DNA of 20,137 nucleotides, taken from NCBI GenBank assembly GCA_964434165.1, contig CAYSUS010000117.1, forward strand, positions 1 to 20,137, read 5' to 3'. Position numbers and translations under genes: made by a program. The stretch's first letter is position 1, and every line of letters begins with the position of its first letter. A model generated the notes under the pieces. The model did not search any database and was not told where the DNA came from. It saw only the letters and a program-made list of their open reading frames with translations. Shown in pieces: positions 1-6,647 of the stretch. This DNA is from CAYSUS01 sp964434165 (GTDB lineage: Bacteria; Planctomycetota; Planctomycetia; Pirellulales; Thermoguttaceae).

Positions 1-60
1 GGGCCCTCTCCCAAGGGAGCGAGGAGGTCGATTGCCGCGCCACTCACCACTCACCACACA
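1..60. other. Intergenic edge downstream of the HlyD gene
   Basis: No gene start is convincing here on either strand. The stretch holds a short hairpin (CTCCC at 8-12 pairing with GGGAG at 15-19) and, next to the HlyD stop codon, a repeated ACTCACC unit (ACTCACCACTCACC). In the related E. coli ybh arrangement the ABC transporter genes follow the membrane fusion gene, so they may lie just beyond the left edge, but nothing inside the window shows this. Confidence 0.4.
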
Positions 61-1215
61 TCACTCCACCACGATCTCCGCATCGGCGGGCATGCCGGGC
101 AGCAGCTCCATGTTGGGGTTCGCCACGACGTCGATCTTGATCCGATAGACGAGCTTGACGCGCTCCTTGGGCGTCTGCACGCTTTTGGGCGTGAACTCGG
201 CCTCGGAGGAAATGAAGGAGACGCGTCCCTGGTACGTCTTGTCGGGGTAGGTGTCGGTGCGGAGGGTGACCTCCTGCCCGAGCTTCACCCGGCCGAGGTC
301 GGTCTCGTTGATGTAAGCCCGGAGCCAGGGCCTTTCCAGGTCGGCGACGGTCACGACGGGCGTGCCCGGGGCCACGTACTCGCCGGGCTCGATGTTCTTG
401 GTCAGCACCACGCCGCCAAGCGGCGACTTGAGCGTGGCGTAGTCCAGGCGGATCTCGGCCAGGCGGAGGGCCTCGGCCGCCTGGTCCTTTCTGGCCAGGG
501 CCTGCTCGTGCTTCTCCTTGCGCGGACCGAGCTTGACCAGCTCGTACTCCCACTTCGCCCGCTTGCGGGTCCAGTCGGCTTGCGTCTCCCGTTCGCGGAA
601 ACTGCTTTGGAGGGAGTTGAGGTTCTCGGTCGCCTGGCGGAGCTGCTCCCGGGCGACCTCGAAGGCGGTCTCGGCGCGGTCGTACTCCTCGTGGGAGATG
701 GTCTTGTTCTTGTAGAGCTGCGCGGCCCGGCCGTAGTCGGTCTCGCGGCGCTCGTATTCGGCTTTGGCCTGGGCCAGGGCGGCCTCGGCCGCGCGGATCT
801 GGTACTCGCGGGATCCGGCCTCGGCCTTGAGGTCCTCGTAGGCCGCCTCGGCCTGCTGCCAGGCGGCGTAGGCGGCCTCGATCTCCTCGGGCCGGGAGGA
901 TCGGAGCTCCTTCTCCGCGGCCTCGGCCAGTCGGAGCTCGGCCCGCCGCATGGCCACCTCGGCCTCCAGATCGGCGCTGTCGAGCACGGCCACCACGTCG
1001 CCCTTCTTGATGGTCTGGCCTTCATCGACGGGCCGTTTCTCGACGCGGCCGGGGATCTTGAAGCTCACCTCGGCGTCGGTCACCTCGATGTTGCCCGACA
1101 GGCGGATCACGCCGGGATCGACCGCCGAGCGGTTGAAGACATAGTAGCCCCCCGCGCTGGTGGCAGCGAGGATGGCCAGGACCAGTGGGATCGCGGCTCT
1201 TCTGGGAACGGCCAT
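61..1215 (-). CDS. HlyD/YbhG-type periplasmic adaptor (membrane fusion) protein of an efflux system
   Basis: This 384-residue protein should link an inner-membrane transporter to the cell envelope for export. Residues 8-27 form a hydrophobic N-terminal anchor or signal. A first half of the lipoyl/barrel-sandwich fold follows (about 40-85, with VDEGQTIKKGDVVAVLD). A long Ala/Glu/Arg-rich coiled coil spans about 85-255. The second lipoyl half (LKSPLGGVVLTKNIEPGEYV) and a beta-barrel domain (ERPWLRAYINETDLGRVKLG) complete the family layout. The stretch near SEAEFTPKSVQT resembles YbhG-like proteins of ABC-type exporters. The ATG at 1215 is preceded by a GAGG ribosome binding site. It has its own putative operator (1229-1248), matching the one upstream of the adjacent tetR-type gene. 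The substrate cannot be told from sequence. Length is normal for the family and there is no sign of truncation. Confidence 0.9.
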   Translation of the reverse strand: MAVPRRAAIPLVLAILAATSAGGYYVFNRSAVDPGVIRLSGNIEVTDAEVSFKIPGRVEKRPVDEGQTIKKGDVVAVLDSADLEAEVAMRRAELRLAEAAEKELRSSRPEEIEAAYAAWQQAEAAYEDLKAEAGSREYQIRAAEAALAQAKAEYERRETDYGRAAQLYKNKTISHEEYDRAETAFEVAREQLRQATENLNSLQSSFRERETQADWTRKRAKWEYELVKLGPRKEKHEQALARKDQAAEALRLAEIRLDYATLKSPLGGVVLTKNIEPGEYVAPGTPVVTVADLERPWLRAYINETDLGRVKLGQEVTLRTDTYPDKTYQGRVSFISSEAEFTPKSVQTPKERVKLVYRIKIDVVANPNMELLPGMPADAEIVVE

Positions 1216-1228
1216 TGGGGGGGCCTCG

Positions 1229-1248
1229 ATGTGAAGTATTAGTCACAT
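1229..1248 (-). promoter_or_regulatory. Putative TetR operator upstream of the HlyD gene
   Basis: A palindrome ATGTGA-N8-TCACAT lies 13 bp upstream of the HlyD start codon. Its TGTGA-N8-TCACA core is repeated with identical spacing upstream of the TetR gene (1966-1983). A weak -10-like TAATAC on the minus strand lies inside the palindrome, so a bound repressor could block transcription. I found no good -35. That it is the binding site of the neighbouring regulator is inference from the shared sequence and position. Confidence 0.6.
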
Positions 1249-1301
1249 TCCTGAGATCACCCGTGCTCACGCGGAGCGCGGGGCCCAGGGCGAATTCCGC
1301 G

Positions 1302-1322
1302 CTTCGCACTTCGTGCTTCGCA
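1302..1322. repeat. Three tandem heptamers (CTTCGCA/CTTCGTG/CTTCGCA)
   Basis: Three consecutive 7-bp units lie between the TetR stop codon and the HlyD operator. Units one and three are identical and the middle one differs at two bases. The unit also makes the segment partly self-complementary (GCAC/GTGC). It looks like intergenic simple-repeat debris; no function is evident. Confidence 0.6.
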
Positions 1323-1335
1323 TACCTCCGGCCAA

Positions 1336-1950
1336 TCACCCATCGGACCCCGGTCGGGCCTCGACCGCAGCAAGAAACATCGGCCACGCCCTGCGGGCGT
1401 GCCGGGTGACGTCGAACTGCCCGTCGGTCATGTGCCAGCGGATTCCGGCCGGTACGACGATGCCCAACAGAAGCATGGCCGCGGTCTCCGGATCGACCTC
1501 GCGGCGGATCCGGCCCCCGGCCTGCCCGCGAGCGATGACGCCCATGATTCGCGACACGTACTTGGTGATCAGGTCCAGGATCCGCCGCCGCCGTGCGGGC
1601 TCCTCGTCGTGGGCATCGCCGGAGAACAGGATTCGGGGAATGGCCCTGCCCTCGCGGATGAACTGGATGTGGCGCATGACGATCGCGTGGAGCTGCTCCA
1701 GCGGATCGTCCGACGCGGCGACCGCGCGCTCGACGATCTCGACAAGCCGTTTCTCCACCAGGCTGAGCAACGCCGAGAGCATCTCCTCCTTGTTGCGGAA
1801 GTGGCGGTAGATGCCCGAGGGCACCAGGCCCACGCGCCGGGCCACGGCGGCGATCGACAGGCCGCGGACCCCGTGGGCGGCCACCAGGTCCAACGCGGCC
1901 TGGGCGATCTGCTCGCGGCGGACTCCGGTGGCCAGCTTGGGGGTGCTCAT
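1336..1950 (-). CDS. TetR/AcrR-family transcriptional regulator
   Basis: A 204-residue one-component repressor. The N-terminal DNA-binding domain (about 10-60) holds the family HTH at 31-51 (LSIAAVARRVGLVPSGIYRHF), with the usual following KEEML helix. The remaining about 140 residues are helical and would bind a ligand and dimerise. The gene lies directly upstream of the HlyD-type adaptor, the order seen for E. coli cecR(ybiH)-ybhG, which supports a role as local repressor of an efflux system. The ATG at 1950 has a GAGG ribosome binding site 9 nt upstream. A strong sigma70-like promoter (1970-1997) overlaps a TGTGA-N8-TCACA palindrome, suggesting autorepression. The inducer is unknown. Confidence 0.93.
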   Translation of the reverse strand: MSTPKLATGVRREQIAQAALDLVAAHGVRGLSIAAVARRVGLVPSGIYRHFRNKEEMLSALLSLVEKRLVEIVERAVAASDDPLEQLHAIVMRHIQFIREGRAIPRILFSGDAHDEEPARRRRILDLITKYVSRIMGVIARGQAGGRIRREVDPETAAMLLLGIVVPAGIRWHMTDGQFDVTRHARRAWPMFLAAVEARPGSDG

Positions 1951-1965
1951 GGAACGCGCCTCGTA

Positions 1966-1983
1966 TGTGATTATACATTCACA
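1966..1983 (-). promoter_or_regulatory. Putative TetR autoregulatory operator
   Basis: TGTGA-N8-TCACA, centred between the -10 and -35 boxes of the tetR promoter and covering the whole -10 box. The arms match those of the palindrome in front of the HlyD gene; only the 8-bp centre differs. The N8 spacing differs from the N6 of the classical CRP site, and no CRP-like gene is in the window. The adjacent TetR protein is the obvious candidate ligand. Confidence 0.65.
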
Positions 1984-1997
1984 CGAAGCGCGGTCAA
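1970..1997 (-). promoter_or_regulatory. Sigma70-type promoter of the TetR gene
   Basis: On the minus strand TTGACC (1992-1997) is followed after 16 bp by a perfect TATAAT (1970-1975). The -10 ends 19 bp upstream of the ATG at 1950, leaving room for a short leader with a GAGG ribosome binding site. This is the best consensus promoter in the window. Confidence 0.75.
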
Positions 1998-2568
1998 GCC
2001 GCAGAGAGCGCCCGGGGCCCTGTCAAGGCTCGGAAGGGAGGGTGCCCTTGGCACCGAAACCCGAAGCGTGAGCAACGGGGAGCAATCTTCCCAGACACTC
2101 CTCGCGCAGGCTTCGGGCTGCGGCTCCCCGCTGGGGCTTGGCCCAAAAACGGGCGTGGAACTCACCCCGTCCATTCGGTAGGCTCGATCGATGTGACAAA
2201 GCGCGCGGGCGCTACGCCCGGGAGGAGAGAGCTGCTGAAGGGGACGTCGTTGCATGCCAGCCCACCGACTAAGAGAAGCACCGACGGCGGCCCAGGGCTC
2301 AAGGACCCGCCACACCCCCCCTTTCAGGCCGGAAGGCAGGGTGGGATGCGGAGCTGGAAAAACTCGATTCCGTTGACCAACAGCCGCCTCGCTCGCTCCG
2401 ACAGTCGATCGGCATCTCCCGCGCAACCTACTATTTGGAAAGGGATTTCATGCCCAATCCCTGCACCGTTTCAGCGTGGCGCGCCGCGCCCGACACCCTC
2501 GACGCCACCCCCTTCGTGAGAGGGGTTTGTGACGGGCGCGCGGCCGCGGCCGCGCCTGCACCCCGACA
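1998..2568. other. Long non-coding stretch with repeat and hairpin remnants
   Basis: This gap separates the divergent TetR and GTPase genes. It contains a perfect 6-bp hairpin GGTGCC-CTT-GGCACC (2041-2055). A CCCGAAGCGTGAGC... segment (about 2060-2080) has a separated CTTCGGG complement (from 2111). An imperfect C-rich/G-rich hairpin lies at about 2308-2344, and a CGGGCG-CTAC-GCCCG type palindrome near 2207-2222. No reading frame has protein-like composition or a ribosome binding site. A TTGACC at 2373-2378 has no matching -10, so no convincing promoter for the GTPase gene was found. Confidence 0.6.
2538..2555. repeat. 18-bp all-GC perfect palindrome
   Basis: GCGCGGCCGC followed by its exact mirror complement, containing two overlapping GCGGCCGC octamers. 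It ends 28 nt before the ATG of the GTPase gene. It could be an operator or a hairpin limiting translation, or simply chance in GC-rich DNA. Confidence 0.5.
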
Positions 2569-2583
2569 TTGAAGATCGCCAGC

Positions 2584-3795
2584 ATGGGCGCTTCGCGGAA
2601 GTTCTTCGACGGCCTCTGGGCGAAGCTGTACGCCCCGAAAGTCTCGGACGCCGAGCTGGAGCGGCGGCTGCGTAAGCTCCGCGACGAGCTGCCCGAGCCG
2701 GTCTTCTGGCTGCTGGGCAAGGCCCAGTCGGGCAAGACGTCGATCATTCGGGCGTTGACCGGGAGCACCCGCGCGGAGATCGGCGGGGGATTCCGGCCCA
2801 CGACGCGAACCGCCCAGCTCTACGACTTTCCCAGCGAGGAGGACTGCTTCGTCCGCTTCCTCGACACGCGGGGCCTGGGGGAGGTGGACTACGACCCGGC
2901 CGAGGACATCCGCGTGATGGAGAAGCAGGCCCATTGCCTGATCGTCGTGGTCAAGGCCATGGACCACGCGCAGCGATGCGTGCTCGAGCCGCTGGCGAAG
3001 ATCCGCAAGGCCCACCCCGACTGGCCGGTCGTCGTGGTCCAGACCTCGCTGCATGAGGGCTACCCGTCGCCCCAGACGCAGCACGTCGAGCCGTACCCCT
3101 ATCGCCGGGCGCCCTTTCCCTCGAGCGTGCCCGTGGACCTGGCCCGATCGCTGCTGGTGCAGCGCGAGGCGTTCGCCCGTTTCCAGCCCGCGTTCGTGCC
3201 CGCGGACTTCACGCTGCCCGGCGACGGCTACCGCCCGGAGCACTACGGGCTGGACGCCCTGTGGGAGGCGATCGAGGACGCCCTGCCGCTGGGGCTGCGC
3301 GCGATGCTCCGTTCGGGCCGCCGGCCGCTGAAGGACGTGTACTTCCGCGCCGCCCATCCGCACGTGATGGGCTACGCCGTGGCGGCGGGTGCCGCGGCGG
3401 GACTGCCCGTGCCGTTGCTCGACATCCCGCTGATCGTCGGCATCCAGGCGAAGATGTTCCACAGCGTGGCCTCGATCTACGGGCAGAAGGTGACGGCCCG
3501 GCGCATGGGCGAGATCCTCAGCACGCTGGGCGTGGGGTTCGCGGCGCGGATGGGCTCGCGTGAGCTGTTGAAGCTCATCCCCGGCTACGGTTCGGCCGTG
3601 GCGGCCCTGTTCGCCGGTGCGGCGACCTACGGACTGGGGTGTACGCTCTGCGCATATTTCAGCCACGTGCTCGAGGGTGACGTTCCCGACAAGGAGGCCC
3701 TGCGCAAGCTCTACGAGAGGGAATACGAGGAGGGGCGCCGGCGCCTGGCCGAGTATCTCAAGGGCGTCGGCGCGGGACGGCCGCAGAAAGCGTAG
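2584..3795 (+). CDS. P-loop GTPase with C-terminal DUF697-like membrane-associated domain
   Basis: A 403-residue protein, the only recognised plus-strand gene besides a possible small ORF. The GTPase domain has the P-loop GKAQSGKT (45-52), a switch threonine pair (FRPTTRT, about 70-76) and the G3 motif DTRG (94-97). The usual NKxD specificity motif is absent; the matching place reads VVVVQTSLHEG. The C-terminal third carries two hydrophobic segments (GYAVAAGAAAGLPVPLLDIP and a Gly/Ala-rich SAVAALFAGAATYGLGCTL) with QAKMFHSVASIYGQ between them. This pattern is known from DUF697/YcjF-like GTPases, which are thought to work at membranes. The cellular role is unknown. Start choice: no clear ribosome binding site precedes either the ATG at 2584 or an in-frame TTG at 2569 (408 residues); I prefer the ATG. 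It converges on galK. Confidence 0.82.
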   Translation: MGASRKFFDGLWAKLYAPKVSDAELERRLRKLRDELPEPVFWLLGKAQSGKTSIIRALTGSTRAEIGGGFRPTTRTAQLYDFPSEEDCFVRFLDTRGLGEVDYDPAEDIRVMEKQAHCLIVVVKAMDHAQRCVLEPLAKIRKAHPDWPVVVVQTSLHEGYPSPQTQHVEPYPYRRAPFPSSVPVDLARSLLVQREAFARFQPAFVPADFTLPGDGYRPEHYGLDALWEAIEDALPLGLRAMLRSGRRPLKDVYFRAAHPHVMGYAVAAGAAAGLPVPLLDIPLIVGIQAKMFHSVASIYGQKVTARRMGEILSTLGVGFAARMGSRELLKLIPGYGSAVAALFAGAATYGLGCTLCAYFSHVLEGDVPDKEALRKLYEREYEEGRRRLAEYLKGVGAGRPQKA

Positions 3796-3819
3796 TCACC
3801 GGACCCGACGCAAAGTCCC

Positions 3820-3846
3820 TGCCGCGCAAGGGGACGGTTCGCGGCA
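3820..3846. terminator. Hairpin between convergent GTPase and galK genes
   Basis: TGCCGCG (3820-3826) pairs perfectly with CGCGGCA (3840-3846) across a 13-nt loop, in the 97-bp gap between two convergent stop codons. There is no U-tract on either side, so it is only a weak bidirectional terminator candidate. Confidence 0.35.
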
Positions 3847-3892
3847 CGGCGCTCCTGCTCCTCGCGGCCGAAGGGGCGGCTGCGGCAAGCCA

Positions 3893-5038
3893 TCACCCGG
3901 CGACCACCTCGGCCCCGGCCGTGGCCCGGCAGACGTAGATCGCCGGGTCGTGCCCGCTGGCCTGCCGGTAGGCGGGGCCCACGGCGGCGACGAACGCGTC
4001 CGCCTGGGAAGCGTCGATCAGCGCCACCGCGCAGCCGCCAAAGCCCGCCCCGGTCATCCGCGCCCCGTGGCAGGCGGGGTGGGCCCGGGCGGCCTCGACC
4101 ATCCGGTTCAGGGCGTCGCTGGACACTTCGTAGTCGTCGCGCAGGCTCGCGTGGCTTGCGTCCATCAGCCGGCCCAGCGTGGCCGCGTCGCCGCAGCGCA
4201 TGGCCCCGGCCGCCTGAACGGTCCGCTCGTTTTCGCCGATCACGTGGCGTGCACGCCGGCGGGTCAGGTCGTCGAGCTCGCCGTCGCGCGCGAGGAACTC
4301 CTCCATGGTCACGTCGCGGAGGGCGCGAACGCCGAAGAACCGGGCGGCCGCCTCGCACTGGCTCCGCCGCTCGTTGTACGCCGAATCGACCAGGCCGCGC
4401 CGCGTGGACGTGTCGAGCACGACGACGGCCGTGCCGGGCGGCAGTGGCACGGGCGACGTGTCCAGCGAGCGGCAGTCGATCAACAGGGCGTGGCCCGCGT
4501 GGCCGGCGGCCGAGATGAGCTGGTCCATGATCCCGCAGTTCACGCCGACCCATCGGTTCTCGGCCCGTTGTCCCAGCCTGGCCATCGGTGCGGGGTCCCA
4601 CGCGAGGCCGGACACCGCGGCGAAGGCGCGGGCCGTGGCCATCTCCAGGGCGGCCGAGGAGGAGAGCCCGGCCCCGCGGGGCACGTCGCCGAGCATCACC
4701 CCCTCCCAACCGGAAAGCGCCATGCCCGCCTCTCGGAGGCTCCACGTGACGCCCTTGAGGTATTCGATCCAGCCGTCCTGGTGGTTCTCCAGGCCGTCCA
4801 ACGCAAACTGCCTGGACTCGCCGTAATCGACGGAGAAGACCGAGACGCTGCGCTCGGCCCGGGGTCGCAGGGCGATCCAGATCGCGCGGTCGATGGCCAG
4901 GGGGAGCACAAACCCGTCGTTGTAGTCGGTGTGCTCGCCGATAAGGTTGACGCGCCCCGGCGCCCGCACGATCCAACGGGGGGGCTCGCCGAAGCGCTTC
5001 TGGAACGGGGCGGCGACCTGGTCTTGAGAGATCGGCAT
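3893..5038 (-). CDS. galK: Galactokinase
   Basis: The enzyme phosphorylates alpha-D-galactose with ATP to galactose 1-phosphate, the first committed step of the Leloir pathway in the cytoplasm. All three GHMP-kinase motifs are present: the galactokinase signature GRVNLIGEHTDYN (28-40), the ATP-binding PRGAGLSSSAALE (120-132), and TGAGFGGCAVALI near the C-terminus. The catalytic pair can be assigned to Arg25 (IVRAPG) and Asp172 (CGIMDQ). The 381-residue length is normal. I chose the ATG at 5038 because GAGG lies 6 nt upstream; an in-frame ATG at 5092 would add 18 residues but has no good ribosome binding site. No galT, galE or sugar transporter gene is adjacent, so it appears to be a single-gene unit. 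A hairpin repeat (5114-5184) lies upstream. Confidence 0.96.
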   Translation of the reverse strand: MPISQDQVAAPFQKRFGEPPRWIVRAPGRVNLIGEHTDYNDGFVLPLAIDRAIWIALRPRAERSVSVFSVDYGESRQFALDGLENHQDGWIEYLKGVTWSLREAGMALSGWEGVMLGDVPRGAGLSSSAALEMATARAFAAVSGLAWDPAPMARLGQRAENRWVGVNCGIMDQLISAAGHAGHALLIDCRSLDTSPVPLPPGTAVVVLDTSTRRGLVDSAYNERRSQCEAAARFFGVRALRDVTMEEFLARDGELDDLTRRRARHVIGENERTVQAAGAMRCGDAATLGRLMDASHASLRDDYEVSSDALNRMVEAARAHPACHGARMTGAGFGGCAVALIDASQADAFVAAVGPAYRQASGHDPAIYVCRATAGAEVVAG

Positions 5039-5404
5039 GCGGGCCTCGGGCGCGGGAGCGGTGGTGTCAAGGTGGCCGGGCTGGGGCGGCATGCTACCAG
5101 ACTTGCCGCGCTTCCAGACTTCCGAAGTGCGGGAGACTTCGGAGGTCTTCGGAGACGTCGAAGGTGCTCGCGACTTTGGAGGTCGGTTGACCGTCCCAAG
5201 GACTCAATCCTGGTCTCTGACCGAGGATAGGTCAAGCGGGCCGGACATGCGCTGGGGGAGGCTGACCGCGACTCGATCTTGCCGTCGTGGGCGAGGGCGG
5301 GTCGTGCTGGAGCGCGGAACTGCGTGGGGCGCAAGGAGAAGGGGCCGCGAGTCGGGCTGTGGACCGCGCGCGACCCCTTGCTCCACCCCCCAAGGCGGTG
5401 CCGG
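5039..5404. other. Intergenic region upstream of galK
   Basis: This 366-bp gap lies between the XRE-type regulator gene stop and the galK start. It contains the 35-bp hairpin repeat plus a degenerate second copy (5114-5184). The rest (about 5190-5400) shows no credible gene on either strand; the overlapping frames are biased in composition and lack ribosome binding sites. No clear galK promoter was found. Confidence 0.55.
5114..5184. repeat. 35-bp hairpin repeat, copy 1, with a degenerate tandem copy
   Basis: The unit is CCAGACTTCCGAA-N6-GAGACTTCGGAGGTCT (5114-5148). Its arms AGACTTCCGAAGT and ACTTCGGAGGTCT pair over 13 bp with one G-T wobble, around a 7-nt loop. A related 32-bp segment at 5153-5184 matches the core at 24 of 32 positions by my hand count. 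The same unit with the same N6 spacer recurs at 13450-13484 in the same orientation. It resembles a REP/MITE-like dispersed repeat. Confidence 0.8.
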
Positions 5405-5944
5405 CTACCGCGAATCCTGCATGAGGTCGGCCAGAGCCTCGCGCGAAAGGCGGCGGTTGACCACCGCACCAAGCTCTTCCTGGGTGCGGCGTTTGCCCAC
5501 CGCGTGCCAGGGACCGACTTCGGCCAATTCGGGCATGATTTCGACGAGTTGCTCAACCAGCATGCCAGCCATGCGGCGGATCCCGGGTTGCTGGCTGCGC
5601 TCCAGGATGGCCATGGCCGTCTTCATCAGTCGGATGAACTGGGCCCGCTTGAGGATCGGCGGGGAGAGATCATCGTCGGCCTCGACCAGAAGCTCCCCGA
5701 TCGGCACCTGCAGCGCCCGCTGCCACTGGTAAAGCTCGCTCAAGGAAATGTCGCTGGAGGAATCCTCCTGGGACTTCACCGTGGAGACGTCGGACTTCAG
5801 TCGCCGCGCCACGGTGCGGCGGGAGACGCCCTGCATGCGGCGGGCCTCGGCGAGGCGGTGCAGGGGTCGAGGGACATTGGACGGATGGGTGGGCACGCCG
5901 CATCCCGGGTCCGCGCCCACGGCACGGTAATCGGCGATGCTCAT
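5405..5944 (-). CDS. XRE-like helix-turn-helix regulator with conserved C-terminal domain
   Basis: A 179-residue protein. Residues about 28-85 form an HTH of Cro/C1 type: LHRLAEARRMQGVSRRTVARR, a recognition-helix region DVSTVKSQE, and LYQWQRALQVPIGELL, as in XRE proteins. Downstream is a helical, conserved-looking segment (LSPPILKRAQFIRLMKTAMA, then VEQLVEIMPELAEVGPW, 131-146) that I recall from uncharacterised planctomycete proteins. The ATG at 5944 follows a consensus AGGAGGT with 8-nt spacing. A perfect 8-bp-stem inverted repeat abuts that ribosome binding site, possibly an autoregulatory site. The target genes are unknown; galK downstream is 366 bp away, so co-transcription is doubtful. 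Confidence 0.8.
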   Translation of the reverse strand: MSIADYRAVGADPGCGVPTHPSNVPRPLHRLAEARRMQGVSRRTVARRLKSDVSTVKSQEDSSSDISLSELYQWQRALQVPIGELLVEADDDLSPPILKRAQFIRLMKTAMAILERSQQPGIRRMAGMLVEQLVEIMPELAEVGPWHAVGKRRTQEELGAVVNRRLSREALADLMQDSR

Positions 5945-5959
5945 AGCACTAGACCTCCT

Positions 5960-5978
5960 GGCTCGCCAGGGGCGAGCC
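5960..5978 (-). promoter_or_regulatory. Inverted repeat directly 5' of the regulator's ribosome binding site
   Basis: GGCTCGCC-AGG-GGCGAGCC, a perfect 8-bp stem with a 3-nt loop, touches the AGGAGGT (5953-5959) with no gap. It could be the operator of the HTH protein encoded next to it, or an mRNA 5' hairpin affecting ribosome access. The choice between these is not decidable from sequence. Confidence 0.5.
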
Positions 5979-6347
5979 GATAACCCGGATGACCAAGAAA
6001 TGAATCCGACGAGCGGCCGCTCCCGCCACAGACGGGTGCGGCAACCCGCACCGAAAAACCTGGTCAGCAGAGCACCGAGAGGAGGTCGATCGCACCGCGG
6101 CCGCCGACGGGGCCGAATGACAATCAGACAAAAAAGGATGAGCCCGCCAGCCTGAAATGATGGACGCTTGCCCAGCCGGTCTGCACGAGCGCGATCAAAG
6201 CCTCAAGGTTCCTGCTTCACCTCCGCCCAGAATTGGAAAGACCCAAAGGAACTCCGCCTGTCCCGGGGGGGAGCAGGCACTGGTATAACGCGGCCGCGCC
6301 ACGCTGCGGCCCGTGGATGATTCGCGACTTGAAAGGGGGAGGAAGCG
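5979..6347. other. Intergenic region without a clear gene
   Basis: This is the DNA between the XRE-type regulator and the small ORF at 6348. It holds a perfect 7-bp hairpin GGTGCGG-CAAC-CCGCACC (6035-6052) with no U-tract. A TGGTATAAC sequence near 6288-6296 could serve as an extended -10 for the plus-strand small ORF, but no -35 accompanies it. Arg/Pro-rich frames across the region look like non-coding GC-rich DNA. Confidence 0.45.
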
Positions 6348-6506
6348 ATGAGTCAGACACCGCCCGAACGGCGTCCCGACTTCCGGGAAGCCCGGGAGAT
6401 CCGCCCGCGCGAGAGGTCCACGAAGAAGGGACCGTGTGGGTCGGCGAACGCCCAAGATCATCGTTCAGAGGAGATTGCTACGCCGAACGCCCTTGCGCCA
6501 ATATGA
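6348..6506 (+). CDS. Possible small charged protein, 52 residues, unrecognised
   Basis: An ATG at 6348 follows a purine run ending in GGAGG, 5 nt upstream, a better ribosome binding site than many genes here. It opens a 52-codon frame ending in TGA at 6504-6506. The product begins MSQTPPERRPDFREAREI and is rich in Arg, Glu and Pro, with no hydrophobic segment and one cysteine. I recognise no family. An extended -10-like TGGTATAAC lies about 50 bp upstream. Against it: short length, location in otherwise non-coding DNA, and composition any GC-rich frame could have. It would be the second plus-strand gene of the window. Confidence 0.35.
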   Translation: MSQTPPERRPDFREAREIRPRERSTKKGPCGSANAQDHRSEEIATPNALAPI

Positions 6507-6565
6507 TACTCGGCAGAGGCCCTGTTGGCAAGTAGCCCTTTGGGCTGGAGCCCTCTCGGCAGAAA

Positions 6566-6584
6566 GGGGGTGCGAATCGCCCCC
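6566..6584 (-). terminator. Candidate terminator downstream of the glycosyltransferase gene
   Basis: On the minus strand GGGGG (6580-6584) pairs with CCCCC (6566-6570) around a 9-nt loop and is followed by TTTCT. It lies about 65 bp past the stop codon at 6648. A second short hairpin AGCCC-TTT-GGGCT lies at 6534-6546. The U-tract is short, so termination strength is uncertain. Confidence 0.4.
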
Positions 6585-6647
6585 AGTCGAGCCTCAGGAA
6601 ATCCCTGGTGTGAAGTCTGGCGGGCTGGTGTTTCCGCAGCCACCGGG

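Noticed and set aside
1230..1247. CRP/FNR site
   Set aside because: The half-sites look CRP-like, but the spacing is N8 instead of N6, no CRP-family gene is present, and the same site stands before the adjacent TetR gene.
2193..2519. 108-codon plus-strand frame in the gap before the GTPase gene
   Set aside because: Low-complexity translation of repeat debris, no ribosome binding site and no family resemblance.
2538..2555. Origin or partition site suggested by the GC palindrome
   Set aside because: No AT-rich unwinding region, DnaA boxes or partition genes nearby.
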